From Engraulis encrasicolus (lineage: Eukaryota; Chordata; Actinopteri; Clupeiformes; Engraulidae): a stretch of DNA of 64,000 bases. The position numbers and the translations under genes are program-made. The notes beneath the pieces are model-generated. The model was not told the origin of the DNA. It worked only from the letters and a program-made list of their open reading frames with translations, and made no database searches. Positions within the stretch are counted from its first letter, which is position 1, and each line of letters opens with the position of its first letter. This document shows positions 52,535 through 62,887 of the stretch, piece after piece. The stretch spans positions 18,601,557 to 18,665,556 of the forward strand of contig NC_085878.1 in the NCBI RefSeq assembly GCF_034702125.1. Reading direction: 5' to 3'.

Positions 52535-52862
52535 GTCTCCGCAGTTCGCACACACTTCAGTTGTACCGAAGTGATGACGTTTGACATTAGGAAGGGCAGT
52601 CCAACGAAAAGAGACCGGTAGCCTATATTTTCACAACTAGTATAAAAAGTGAAACAAATGCTTCAAAACGGATAGCAATTGCAAGGAGTAGAAATGTTTA
52701 CATAATAATCGAGTGTAAAAGTACAACTTCTTAAACTTTATCCATGTCAAATTATTCACAATGTTTTGTGCATAATGAAGGTGTTCTGCTTCTGCCTATT
52801 GCAGGAGTTGAGAAAAGGCGGTAACTGCTTACCTCTCATGTACGCTACAGCCTATGTGGTGT
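52531..52862. other. No recognised feature
   Basis: An acceptor-like TGCTTCTGCCTATTGCAG is at about 52788-52805, with no clear exon after it. Confidence 0.35.
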
Positions 52863-52870
52863 GTGGCAAG
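52863..52870 (+). repeat. hAT target duplication, left
   Basis: GTGGCAAG, repeated exactly at 53424-53431. Confidence 0.92.
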
Positions 52871-53423
52871 CAGGGGTGGAAAAGTAACTTATTACTTTTA
52901 CTCGATATTGTACTTGAGTAGCTTTTATGAATACTTTGTACTTTTTAAGTAATTTTTTTAATTAATACTTTTACTTGTACTTGAGTACATTTTGACCCAA
53001 GTACTTTACTCAATTACACTGGAACCTGGCCTGAGTACTGAGTAAAAAAAATGACTGAGAGACAAAATGCCATGCACAATAATGCCACAATCCGCCAGAA
53101 ATGAAAGATTGTGCAGGATGGCACACAACATTTCCACTATTTTACTATCTTGTATCAATGTATTGGATGATGGCTGGTGCCAAGCAAGAGATGGAGGTTA
53201 TGGAGGACGATATTCAAGAAAAATAAACATGATATTCTCAAGAGGAAAGCTAATTAAAAGTAACTAAGTACTTTTTACTCAAATTACATTTTAAGTGAAG
53301 TACTTTTTACTTTTACTTGAGTAGATTTTTAGATAGGTACTTTTACTTGTACTTGAGTAGAATTTAGGCAAAGTAAAGATACTTTTACTTCAGTACACAT
53401 TTTCTGTACTCTTTCCACCTCTG
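52871..53423. mobile_element. 553-bp non-autonomous hAT element (family C)
   Basis: Termini CAGGGGTGGAAAAGTAAC and the reverse complement of CAGAGGTGGAAAGAGTAC, with an exact 8-bp target duplication GTGGCAAG. Both subterminal regions are full of ACTTTTAC / ACTTGAGTA words. It lies inside the putative first intron of the 51-55 kb locus. Related words occur at 56330-56530. Confidence 0.93.
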
Positions 53424-53431
53424 GTGGCAAG
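53424..53431 (+). repeat. hAT target duplication, right
   Basis: GTGGCAAG, the exact partner of 52863-52870. Confidence 0.92.
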
Positions 53432-53494
53432 TCATATTAGTGACCAAGAATGACTTGTAACTTAATTGTTATGTGCTTTTAATATGTGTTTCAG

Positions 53495-53550
53495 GCAGTG
53501 GTGTTGCATCTTTTATATGCATGGTTGTCCTGAAGTCATTCTGGAACAGG
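53495..53550 (+). CDS. Putative internal exon, unrecognised gene
   Basis: A 56-nt segment is bounded by acceptor ATATGTGTTTCAG and donor AGG|GTAAGTC, both close to vertebrate consensus. Joined to the upstream candidate it is open in both frames. One frame reads SGVASFICMVVLKSFWNR and the other QWCCIFYMHGCPEVILEQ. The resulting end phases (0 or 1) do not match the phase 2 needed by the open frame at 54814, so another exon or splice site is required if these belong together. Confidence 0.25.
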
Positions 53551-54395
53551 GTAAGTCGCCGACTGAAGAAAAATAAACAGACTTAAAGGCCATAACACTG
53601 TCATGTTATTTGTTTATGAATAGCCATTTTCACTCACTCAGGCTTGCTGTCCTTGTTGCACTGTGCACTGTGTAGGATGGTGGCAGAGTAGATTTTGCAA
53701 CTAAATAATAAACTCATATTTACAGTTAGTACTATTATAACTAATATTGCAATTTGCGCAGTCATAGAGAATATTTTGAATTTGATGGTGGTGGTAAGAA
53801 TCAGTGAATAAGATTTATGACTGGGCCGCATGAATTATGGAACGAGACTGCCAAATACATTTCACAGTGTACCTTTGAGGTCAATAGATCCCTTTACTGT
53901 TTGCATACAGATGTGACATAATCAAGCTGCGCTCTCATTGTTGGAGCACAATGGACCATGTATGCACATTTGTAAAGAAACTAGCCAGGTGTTATTTCTG
54001 AAATAAGCAAATGGATGGTCACGTTAACTTCAGATATGAAGTGGGCACCGCTCATTCCTTATGGTGGCCTCAGTCCGGTCGTTCTTAAATTTCTTGAAAC
54101 AAACTCCTATGTTCTGAAACAGCCTATTCCCGTAGAATAGCGTAACAAGTGTTCTTTTTAGGGTCTCTATTTAAAAAAAGGACGGCAGGTCTTCTCTCTT
54201 TAGGGTCTGCACTGTCTCTGTGTGTGTTTGAGTCAACAATGCGTGAGCAGTCTGATGACTTAACTTCTATGTGAAGCTGTCAAGAGCTGTATAGAGGGCA
54301 AATACACTGTGGATTGGTCACAACTGTTACTAATAACTCAACCCCTTTACTTTTTCAGCTCTAGACAGATGACCAAAACAGACCATAGAATGTAC
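53551..54395. other. No recognised feature
   Basis: AT-rich sequence, possibly intronic if the neighbouring exon calls are right. Confidence 0.4.
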
Positions 54396-54766
54396 CTTTA
54401 AAGGGACACTGTGTGAGATTTTTAGTTGTTTATTTCCAGAATTCATGCTGCCCATTCACTAATGTTACCTTTTTCATGAATACTTACCACCAGCATCAAA
54501 TTCTAAGTATTCATTATGACTGGAAAAATTGCACTTTTCATACATGAAAAGGGGGATCTTCTCCATGGTCCGCCATTTTGAATATCCAAAAATAGCCATT
54601 TTTAGCTGCAAAAATGATTGTGCTTGGACCATACTAGAAAATAATTGTTTATTACTTAGTAAACTTTCATGTAAAGATCAAATTTGGCTATAGGCAGCCC
54701 AGTTTCAATGAGCAGCATAGTTGCAGTACCTTATTTGACCATTTCCTGCACAGTGTCCCTTTAAAG
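54396..54766. mobile_element. TTAA-flanked MITE (about 370 bp)
   Basis: Perfect 18-bp inverted termini CTTTAAAGGGACACTGTG (54396-54413 and 54749-54766), each containing TTAA (54398-54401, 54761-54764). This suggests TTAA-specific, piggyBac-like mobilisation. The interior includes CCGCCATTTTGAATATCC and has no coding capacity. It ends about 50 bp before the acceptor of the candidate exon at 54814. Confidence 0.9.
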
Positions 54767-54813
54767 AAAAAAGTTTAACCAATGAGTATTCTTAATAGTG
54801 TATCTTGTCACAG

Positions 54814-54971
54814 GGTTGTGTTCAGGTGCGTGACAACTGACAACATTGAGAAGACCCAGGAGCGGGAGAAGGGCAGCCTGATGAAAGAAGGCGACAGTGT
54901 TCTGGTAACACCTGAGATGATGGTCCTGAAGAGGAACGAGAGGAGATACTGGGCATATAAATACAGGCACT
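54814..54971 (+). CDS. Putative internal exon, unrecognised charged protein segment
   Basis: Acceptor GTATCTTGTCACAG at 54813 and possible donor T|GTACGT at 54972. The open frame reads VVFRCVTTDNIEKTQEREKG, then a segment with KEGDSVLVTPEMMVLKRNER and RYWAYKYRH. The high Glu/Lys/Arg content and absence of low-complexity sequence make it look coding. The frame continues in phase into the candidate at 55076 if the acceptor there (ATCACAG) is used. No protein family is recognised. Confidence 0.3.
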
Positions 54972-55075
54972 GTACGTTGTTTTTCTGTCCATTATCTTTT
55001 TACTCTTTTTGGCATACTGTATTTCACTCGCATATGTAGTAATCAGTACGTGTTATTGTTAAAGGGTCATCACAG

Positions 55076-55482
55076 TGGAGGACAATCATGAAAAGGTTGA
55101 GGACTTCACTGTGCCAATCCCTGAAGTCCCTCCACTCGTTGCAGCAGCTCTTTCCACCATACTGCCATGCTCTGGGTTGTCCCTGCCACCATCCACCTTT
55201 TGGGTCATCCGTGCCGCCAGCCATCACCGTGCCTGCAGCGCCTGGGTCATCCGTGCCACTCCCCACCATGCTGCCAGCCATCACTGTGCCTGCAGCACCT
55301 GGGTCATCCCTGCCACCATCCACCGTGCCTTCAACGTCCACAGCACCTCCGGTCTCTGTGAGCCAGTTTGCAGCTCTACTGGCCTCTCCAGTATACAGTA
55401 TGCTGTAATTGCTAATGGTTTCTCTGAGTGGCCTGACCAGTTAATTGTCCCATATCCCAACTATTTACCACTAAACAAGTGA
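55076..55482 (+). pseudogene. Putative exon or decayed exon, Pro/Ser-rich, frameshifted
   Basis: In phase with the preceding candidate, the frame reads EDNHEKVEDFTVPIPEVPPL, then a Leu/Ala/Pro segment to about 55198. Near the T run at 55198-55201 the protein-like frame shifts. The other frame continues with GSSVPPAITVPAAPGSS and a near repeat PAITVPAAPGSSLPPST. The DNA repeats GGGTCATCC(G/C)TGCC about every 50-65 bp. Comparing SGLSLPPST before the shift with PGSSLPPST after it shows both belong to one repeated peptide, so an extra T is the simplest explanation. It is therefore a probable pseudogene, a sequencing error, or coincidence in a GC-rich repeat. Confidence 0.3.
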
Positions 55483-56330
55483 TTTTGTAATAAGTAGGAG
55501 ATCTTTGCAATGTTATCAGTATGGTTGGACTCTGATGTTTCACTGCTGTATGTCTTCCTCAAAGAGTAAACCGAATTCTGAGTATTCTTGGATTTAGTCT
55601 TTGAAAAGTAGAGCAGCCCGTTTGTTTGAAACTGTTGTCCTGGACACCAAATAGACTGGAACTGATATCCTTTTTTAAAAGAAACTGGTATCCTTTTTAT
55701 GTGTGCAGTTTAATGGTAGAACAGTATACACTGATGTGCCTTTATCAGTAACAAAGTGAAAACGGAACAAAATTTGACTATTTCTGTCAAAAACTGCTAC
55801 AAATTCTACATATTGTGTATATAAACCTAGTTCTGGAGGAAGTCTGAGAGTTATTGACAGTTGCCATGTCTAGCTTCCGCCTTCGCGTAAATTTAAATCC
55901 CTCCTTCCCTCCTCCCCCTGTCATGCGCAAAGGCTATCCTAATTGTCCCAGCACCTCCCCCTACTCCCTCATCTCACTGGATCACCCAGCTACATGTCCC
56001 CTACACTTATGGAGTGGAAGCGGATCTCGTGCCGCATGATCTCCGCAGGGTCCCAGGACAGAGGCCAGCTAACATCGAATTATGCCTATTGACTATGGTT
56101 ACCATACTCCAGGGCAAACTCGTGAATTAAATGGTCTTGTTGTTTATGTTTGTTTACTTTTTGTGAGATAAACTGAAACATTGTGTATCTGCTCATTTTT
56201 CACATTTTCCTGTTGGCGATATCCCTTTAAATAAAACATCTTGGTTGATATGCACAGGTTTGTTGTAATTGTAATTTCCCTGGTGGACGTTTGCACAACA
56301 CAGTAGAGGCAGAAAACACTGATTGTTAAA
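55483..56330. other. No recognised feature
   Basis: An AATAAA word at 56229-56234 follows ATCCCTTTA. The short frame at 55854-56039 has no recognised domain. Confidence 0.4.
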
Positions 56331-56452
56331 AAGTAACTTTTTAGTTTTTCTCAAAGTTAATTTTAATTTTAAATGATATACTTTTTATTTTTACCTAAGT
56401 AGATTCTTTCAATGGTACATTTACTTGTGATTGAGTACAATTTCAACAGGGT
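56331..56452. repeat. hAT family-C-like fragment
   Basis: ACTTTTTA, TTTTTACCTAAGTAGATT and GGTACATTTACTTGTG resemble the subterminal repeats of 52871-53423. It leads into the palindrome below. No complete termini. Confidence 0.55.
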
Positions 56453-56613
56453 AATTGTTCTGATTACTTTATTGTTGTGTTTTTCTTATTCCCATTAACC
56501 AGAGGTGAAAAGAGTACTAAAATATTTTACTCAGAGTAAAATATTTTAGTACTCTTATCACCTCTGGTTAATAGGAATGAGAATAACACAGCAATAAAGT
56601 AATCAGAATAATT
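56453..56613. repeat. 161-bp near-perfect palindrome
   Basis: Arms 56453-56532 and 56534-56613 are 80-nt reverse complements with 6 mismatches (about 92 percent) around a single central A at 56533. Each arm contains CCAGAGGTGA and GAGTACTAAAATATTTTACT, so the centre resembles back-to-back hAT family-C termini. Because the unrelated flanks are also inverted, it is a true inverted duplication and not only a pair of terminal repeats. Confidence 0.95.
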
Positions 56614-56630
56614 AACAGTTGATAAATAAG

Positions 56631-56913
56631 CAGTAATACTAAAAGGCTCCATGAAATGAGTAAATGTTAACCCATTTTTATCAGTAATAGGTGTTAATAA
56701 AAAGCTACATGAAATGAGTAAATTTTAACCAATTTTTAACAGTAACAAGTGGTAATAAAAAGCTACCTGAAATGAGTAAACGTTAACCCATTTTTATCAG
56801 TAATAGGTGTTAATAAAAAGCTACATGAAATGAGTAAATTTTAACCAATTTTTAACAGTAACAAGTGGTGATAAAAAGCTACCTGAAATGAGTAAATGTT
56901 ACCCCATTTTTAC
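56631..56913 (+). repeat. 58-bp tandem repeat with alternating dimer structure
   Basis: Five units: 56631-56681 (51 bp, shortened), 56682-56739, 56740-56797, 56798-56855 and 56856-56913, followed by CAGTATT. Units 2 and 4 are identical. Units 3 and 5 resemble each other more than their neighbours, so the amplified unit was a 116-bp dimer. Confidence 0.96.
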
Positions 56914-59900
56914 CAGTATTTTTTACTTTGATGTGGTCAGTATAACAGAACTTCTGGAATTGGTTAATCTTAACTGAATATGTAGGGGTACGTAATACTC
57001 TATTTGGGACTGTGGAAATCCTTACACCAATTAAATTGAGTAAATCCTATAGATCTCTTTTTACAGTGTACTTGGCAAAATGAGAAGAAGGAAAGATAAA
57101 GTCAATACCATAAAATTGACCATAAAATACATTTTAACACTTTACAATAACATTTTACCATAAAATAGACCAAATAAGTTGAAGTTTAATCAAACTCTGG
57201 GTGGGAGTCTGAAACAATTGAAATCGCTGTGATTTAAAAGCCTTTCATCACACAAAGGCAGTCAGCACCTACCGTGTGTAAGATACCTGAACCGGAGAGT
57301 AGAGAGAAGGGAGGCACCATGAAATGAACAGTGACAACGTTGACATGCCATATCTTAGGAGCTGCAGCTCGGCTGATAGATGGGTTTTGCCCAGCTGCGC
57401 CCAGTCAATTGTTCTCAGACTTACACCCAAGTTAAAATCAGACCGCGTGAACGGGAGACGAAAGCCAATGTGTCTCTCTGCATTTCTGCAAATCAATGAT
57501 AGCGAGCCTAGCTTTCCGTAAGAATAAATAATGGCAGAAAAAAGGGACATCATGAAAAGCAATACTTTACAGAGGGGGGCATTCACACTTTGTATGCAGA
57601 CACATTTGTATTTTGCCTGTCAACACTTTGACAACTTCAGTGACAAGCAATGATAACTTGTTTCCCACACAGTTTTTTTATAGCCTTGTTATTGGGAATG
57701 TGTTGTTGCCTTATTTTGCGATTAATATAAATCCCAGCAGTCTTATTTTTGTACCACTGGTCACTGCTCACTCACCACAGGAATAGCTGTCAGTGCTGAT
57801 AGCTGTTGGCAGTGGTGAAACCATCTGACTTTCTGTCAGATGATAAAATGAAAATTAAAAATTGACTATCTGTTGCAAATGAAACTTATTTTAAATGATC
57901 TTTCAGCCATCTGTCTCTAAGATCATGAATAGCTCTCATCTCACATCAATCGATCCCTACAACGGAAAACAGATTTGTCGCCACTGGCCTCCATTTATCA
58001 AAGGCCTTTCATGTCAACCTTATGGTTTCAAACTTCTGTAACTCTAAGAACCAGCATGTGAGAAAATAGGATGTGTCAGGCAATAATAATAATAAAAACC
58101 CACACAGAAAATTAAACACTTTTTAATTGACCCCTACTGTACAAGTTACAATCATTAATTGGGATTGTGAGTCCAAACATGTTTCCTGCAACCCCTGTGT
58201 GTTAAACCCTTTATATTGGTTGGTGAGGCTGTCAATCTGACCAGCATAACAAATACAATGTCTCTCTATGTGTGGATGCACCAACATTTCAGGGGAACTT
58301 TCAGAGGCTATACATACAGTTAGACATTCTCTGTTTCAGACAACCCTGTTTACAGTTTCCGCATGGGTTTCTGGAGAGAGCCAGGCAATATCAAAAAGCC
58401 TGTGGGATTCACACACCACCACAACACACCCCACACAGTTTGCATTTTAAAGAGACTTCAAACACAAACACACTTGCGAGAGAGAGAGAGCGAGAGAGCT
58501 GCAGATGTAAATAACTCCAACATTGTATCCGTTTAATAATGTTTAGTATGGCATCATGTTTGTTGGATCCTTCTCAAAGCAAAAATTGGATGTCTAATTA
58601 CGCTACCTGTATCCACTCTCTCTCTTCCTAGCGCTGGAGTCGGCCCAGTGATACAGAGAGAGAACTCCGGCAGCTTGGCAGCAAATCTTTCAGCGCGATG
58701 GCATGCTGCCTAAAGAGATGGTATGCACCCAGCAGTGAATGTGGTCGATTGGAAGCGGTTTTCCCCTCCTTGCTAATGCAGTGCTAATAAGCCAATCAAT
58801 AACTCCTCGGAGGTAGGTATCATCCTTGAATTGACATTAGGAAGAGAGTGTACTAAAGGCTCCAAGAAAGCCTTAACAATTCTAATGGACAGGAAAGAGA
58901 AGAATGGCATCTTGGCTCATATAAGGGATTAGACTAAGAACCATTTAGAATTCTGCATTAGCGTGTTTCCTCACCTCCTCTGCTGTGCTATTGCCTGGGA
59001 GTACTGTATAGAAAAGCATTACAGGCCTAAAGGAAAACAGGAAACCGTATAGTGTGTTTGCCAACCCCCTGTGCCGCTGTCTGAGACTGTATAGGAGTGC
59101 ATTATAGACCTAAAGCAAAAGAGGACATTTTATATTTCACCTGATGTGCCCTGACGATTGTCGAACTGTAGGCCTATCTGAGCACATTATATTGAAACAT
59201 CTTCGATTTGACAAAATATTTAAACTTCTATCTTGAATATTTAAGACTTGTAGAGGCTTCTGGGACTCCACAACCTGACAAAGAAAAAAACAATATAACG
59301 AAATGTAATATACAAACATATTAGAGATGCAACGTCTTACCATCATGCACCTTACCATACCACATAACAAGTGTTCTGCAGTGAAGCTGGTTTTACAAAA
59401 ACCCTGCCAGTGCATAGAAGACACCCAATCCTCTCTCGTGTTGTAGACAGAAGACGAGACATGCTTAGGAATCCAGCTTTGCAAATTTGTTAATCAATGG
59501 TGCCGTGCTACTACCGCAAATTAGCTGTGGCTACATGTGGGACAATCAGTTGCTGGGCGTAATTAAAGACAACTAAACCAGTAACAGCTTTAACTACTGC
59601 CCCTTCCCATTACATAATCAAGCATGATTACAATGCTGTTAATAGCTGACACTGCTGGACCTGGTCACAGCCTCACTGTTAAAATAGCTATTCAGCTTTT
59701 GGATGAGTGAGTGAGTGAATTAATTAATGAATTAATCAATCAATAAACGAGTCAATCAATTAAGAATAAATACATTTAATAAAGCAACCAAAGTAAAGCT
59801 GTAAAGAGTTGAAACATTTCTATATTGGGTTTTACAGTAGGCCTAATATCTCTGGCCCAGTATATTCATATATACAATGTGTGTGGTGAATGAGAATGAA

Positions 59901-60556
59901 TTCAACATGCCAAACCCAATATTGCCCCAGTGTCCCTTCTTTACAGTAGGCTATATGTGCAGTGCAATGTGCATTGAAATGTTCAAGCCATATTCATAAA
60001 AACAGGAAATCTTAATCATCCATCAATAGGTGTTATCTATAAAGGCTTTATGTTTATTCAACCTGATCTTGTTCTTTCCATTTGATTTTAGCCTGGCGAT
60101 GAATACTTGAAACACATTTCCTTGGTAATACTCAGGTAATTATTAATTAGGTGATAATTATCAAACACTTTCTATCCTGTGGTTCACTGATTCAGAATGA
60201 TCTGGTTTGGAGCAGATTATGCCAACGCCCCTTTGCTCTCCCCCTTCCCTCAGCTACATGAGGTGGGCATTGGAGCGGAGGGGTTGTTTTAAGAACGTAC
60301 CCAGCCCATTTATCACGTCATGACCCAATACCATCACCATATGGCGAGGCGGCGAGGGAAACATGGCGGGTCATTTGTATCAGTAATCACCCGTCTCATT
60401 TATATCAGTAATCACCCCGTTGCCTCTCGGGGTGGCACGGGCTCCCCTCACTCCTTGTGAGCATGAGGGACACTTTAACCTCTGATGAGGAGTCGAATAT
60501 GACCCCAACATCCTCCACTCTGAGACAATGCTTCATCAATCACTATGATAAGATCA
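56914..60556. other. Long stretch without a recognised gene
   Basis: About 3.6 kb. A GA run of about 20 bp is at 58478-58498. A 25-bp direct repeat (TCATTT(G/A)TATCAGTAATCACC) is at 60371 and 60396. 58560-58960 and 60180-60440 are repeat-free and of balanced composition, so possible but unproven conserved non-coding DNA. Confidence 0.45.
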
Positions 60557-60604
60557 GAGAGGGAGAGAGACAGAGAGCAGAGAGAGCACAGAGAGAGAGA
60601 GAGA

Positions 60605-60658
<54 letters not shown>
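60557..60658. repeat. (GA)n microsatellite
   Basis: GAGA with CAGAGAGA interruptions passing into a pure (GA) tract. Confidence 0.97.
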
Positions 60659-60660
<2 letters not shown>

Positions 60661-60752
60661 GTTGATGCTGAGAGAGTACAATAACTGTAAAGCTTTGACA
60701 ACTACAGCAGTACACTGTACACAAAGAAGTTAAAGTACAGTATGTTCTCGCA

Positions 60753-60854
60753 TGCACACGTGCACACACGTGCACACACACACACACACACACGCACACA
60801 AACACACGCGCGCACACACACGCACGCACGCACGCATGCACACACACACACACA
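60753..60854. repeat. CA / CGCA microsatellite
   Basis: CA units mixed with CACGTG and ACGC blocks. Confidence 0.95.
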
Positions 60855-60942
60855 GAGCTGACTATATTTCTCCAAATGTCAGCCTCACAACATACCGCAA
60901 TGTTTCTACATGTTTCTCAGTATGAACAGTACCGAGGCCAAC

Positions 60943-61130
60943 AGTAAATGGACTGCATCTATACAGCGCTTTCCCACTCCTTCAAGCACTCAAAAAGCAA
61001 TGAATTGTAATGTACAATGTATGTCTCACATTCCCCCATACACACTCACATTCACACAGGCAGAGGCTAACATGCAGGGTGAAAACCTGCCAACGGGAGA
61101 AATTTGGGGTTAAGTGTCTTGCTCTAGGAC
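60943..61130 (+). repeat. Dispersed fish repeat (GTAAATGGACTGCATCTATA family)
   Basis: Contains GTAAATGGACTGCATCTATA, CAGCGCTTT, CACTCACATTCACACAGGCA, AACCTGCCAACGGGAG and GGGGTTAAGTGTCTTGCTC in an order I recall from a repeat widespread in teleosts. No coding capacity; boundaries approximate. Confidence 0.6.
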
Positions 61131-61503
61131 ACTCCAATGGGGTCAGGAATGGGTCAGGCAAGGCTGGGATGTTGATGATTCTCAACATAAACAGTACTGA
61201 TGCCAACATTATACATTGGTGTTATTGAACCCTGTGAAATTATATAGAATCATCCAGACTGTGAATACACAATTCTCAGGCTGATGCATTATGGCAGGTA
61301 GTTTATAAACTAAATAAAAGAGAAGTGTGAATGCCCCCCAGGGAACTATGAGCATGTTCAGAGAATTCAAGGCAACTTTTGAAGTGAAAAAAGAATATGT
61401 AAAAATCAGAAAAGATGGTAACAATATGGTCTGCCTGAGATATGCTTATGAGTAAAGGTGGTTAGTATTTGTTATAGGCCTAATGATTAGGTCTGTGACA
61501 AAG
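61131..61503. other. No recognised feature
   Basis: Nothing supported. Confidence 0.45.
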
Positions 61504-61506
61504 TAA

Positions 61507-61829
61507 AGCCGGGCTGAAACTACACGACTCCCGATTTTGTGTCCGATTTTGACGTCGGGGTGCGCCGCACATGAAGAGAATAGCAACCACAGAGACAATG
61601 CCCGACGTTCTATTTCCAGTCCTAAATATCATACAGTGTTTCATTTCTACGATTTGCGATCGGCGACTCTTTGAACTGCCAAAGTTCTATCTTAGAACAT
61701 CGGCCACGACGAGGAAATCTTGCCTGACAATCACTGGCAATGGTCCTGGGGGGTAACGTTCCACCGTTTGTCGTAAGGGGGGTTTTCAGCCGAGAATCGG
61801 GCCGATAGTCATGTAGTTTGAGCCATGCT
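61507..61829. mobile_element. 323-bp MITE, PIF/Harbinger-like
   Basis: Termini AGCCGGGCTGAAACTACACG and the reverse complement of AGCATGGCTCAAACTACATG, with TAA on both sides (61504-61506, 61830-61832). The TWA-type 3-bp duplication fits PIF/Harbinger. GC- and CpG-rich subterminal words (CCCGATT, GATCGGCGAC, AATCGGGCCGAT) occur inside. Confidence 0.78.
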
Positions 61830-61832
61830 TAA

Positions 61833-62285
61833 GAGGAAAGGTCTACTTTTGGAAGGTATTTCATTCGCATATGACTTTGAGCAGATGAAAAGGGAATGAC
61901 TTGCAACAGATTTCCTCCATTACTGCCCACACCGGAACAACTGATGTAGCTCATGAGACAAGAATAACTTTTGCTATTGGGGGTTGTGGATTTTTAAAAA
62001 AAAATGACATTTGAGATTAATGTTGAGATTGACATCAAAGTCTCCTTGCCACTTTGAGTAATGGCTCAGGCAGACAGAGAGAGAGGGGTGTGTGGAAGGA
62101 AGAGTAAGACAGAAAGGTATGACATTTAAAAGACTGCACAGGTTTTTTATCAGAAAAAAGTCACCCAGGTCATTATTCACAAGAAAGAAGAGAAAAAAAA
62201 GAAGCTTTTGCTGAAACATCTCTGTTCAATTTAAAATGGCTGGGCAGGTGCTCGTCTGTTTCATGGAGGTGTCAGTCAAGATAGC
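61833..62285. other. No recognised feature
   Basis: Nothing supported. Confidence 0.45.
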
Positions 62286-62290
62286 TGAGA

Positions 62291-62361
<71 letters not shown>
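62286..62361. repeat. (GA)n microsatellite
   Basis: GA units with two GACAGA interruptions. Confidence 0.97.
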
Positions 62362-62830
62362 GTGGAGGGGTGGGGAGAGAGGTGGAGTGAGAAGGAGGAA
62401 GCGATTCTGCATCCCGGTGTCCCTCCCCATTCGGGGGTTTGTGTAAACATCTGGTTTTGGGGAGATGGCTTTTTCGGCGCGGAGCTGCCTCCCCCGGTGG
62501 TGACACCTGACTGACAGCTTCAGATTGGCCCCACTTGTCAGCCGTGCCATCTTCTCCTCATCCGCCCCACAGCTGTCAGCCTCTCTCTTCCTCAGGGCTC
62601 GTTCCAATACTGACATTGCCTGTGATTTTTGCCTGTTTATTTGGTTTTCTTTTCTCCTATCTCCCTCCTATTCCCTGTCCTTCCGCACCCCCAGGCCCCC
62701 TGCCCCCCAACCCTCTCTCTCTGACTCACTCACTCTCCTTTTGTTTTGATGTTTATAGATCCGCACTAGGCTATTTTTCGCCTGCTACTCCTTGGTGGGT
62801 GGTCTGTTGTATAGAATCACAGAGCAAAGG
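62362..62830. other. No recognised gene; pyrimidine-rich
   Basis: GC-richer than the window average, with CT-rich stretches (about 62660-62745). No coding signal was recognised. Confidence 0.4.
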
Positions 62831-62833
62831 TGG

Positions 62834-62842
62834 ACGCACACA

Positions 62843-62882
<40 letters not shown>

Positions 62883-62887
62883 CACAC
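62834..62887. repeat. (ACGC)n microsatellite
   Basis: About 12 ACGC units flanked by CACACA. CpG-rich and alternating purine-pyrimidine. Confidence 0.96.
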
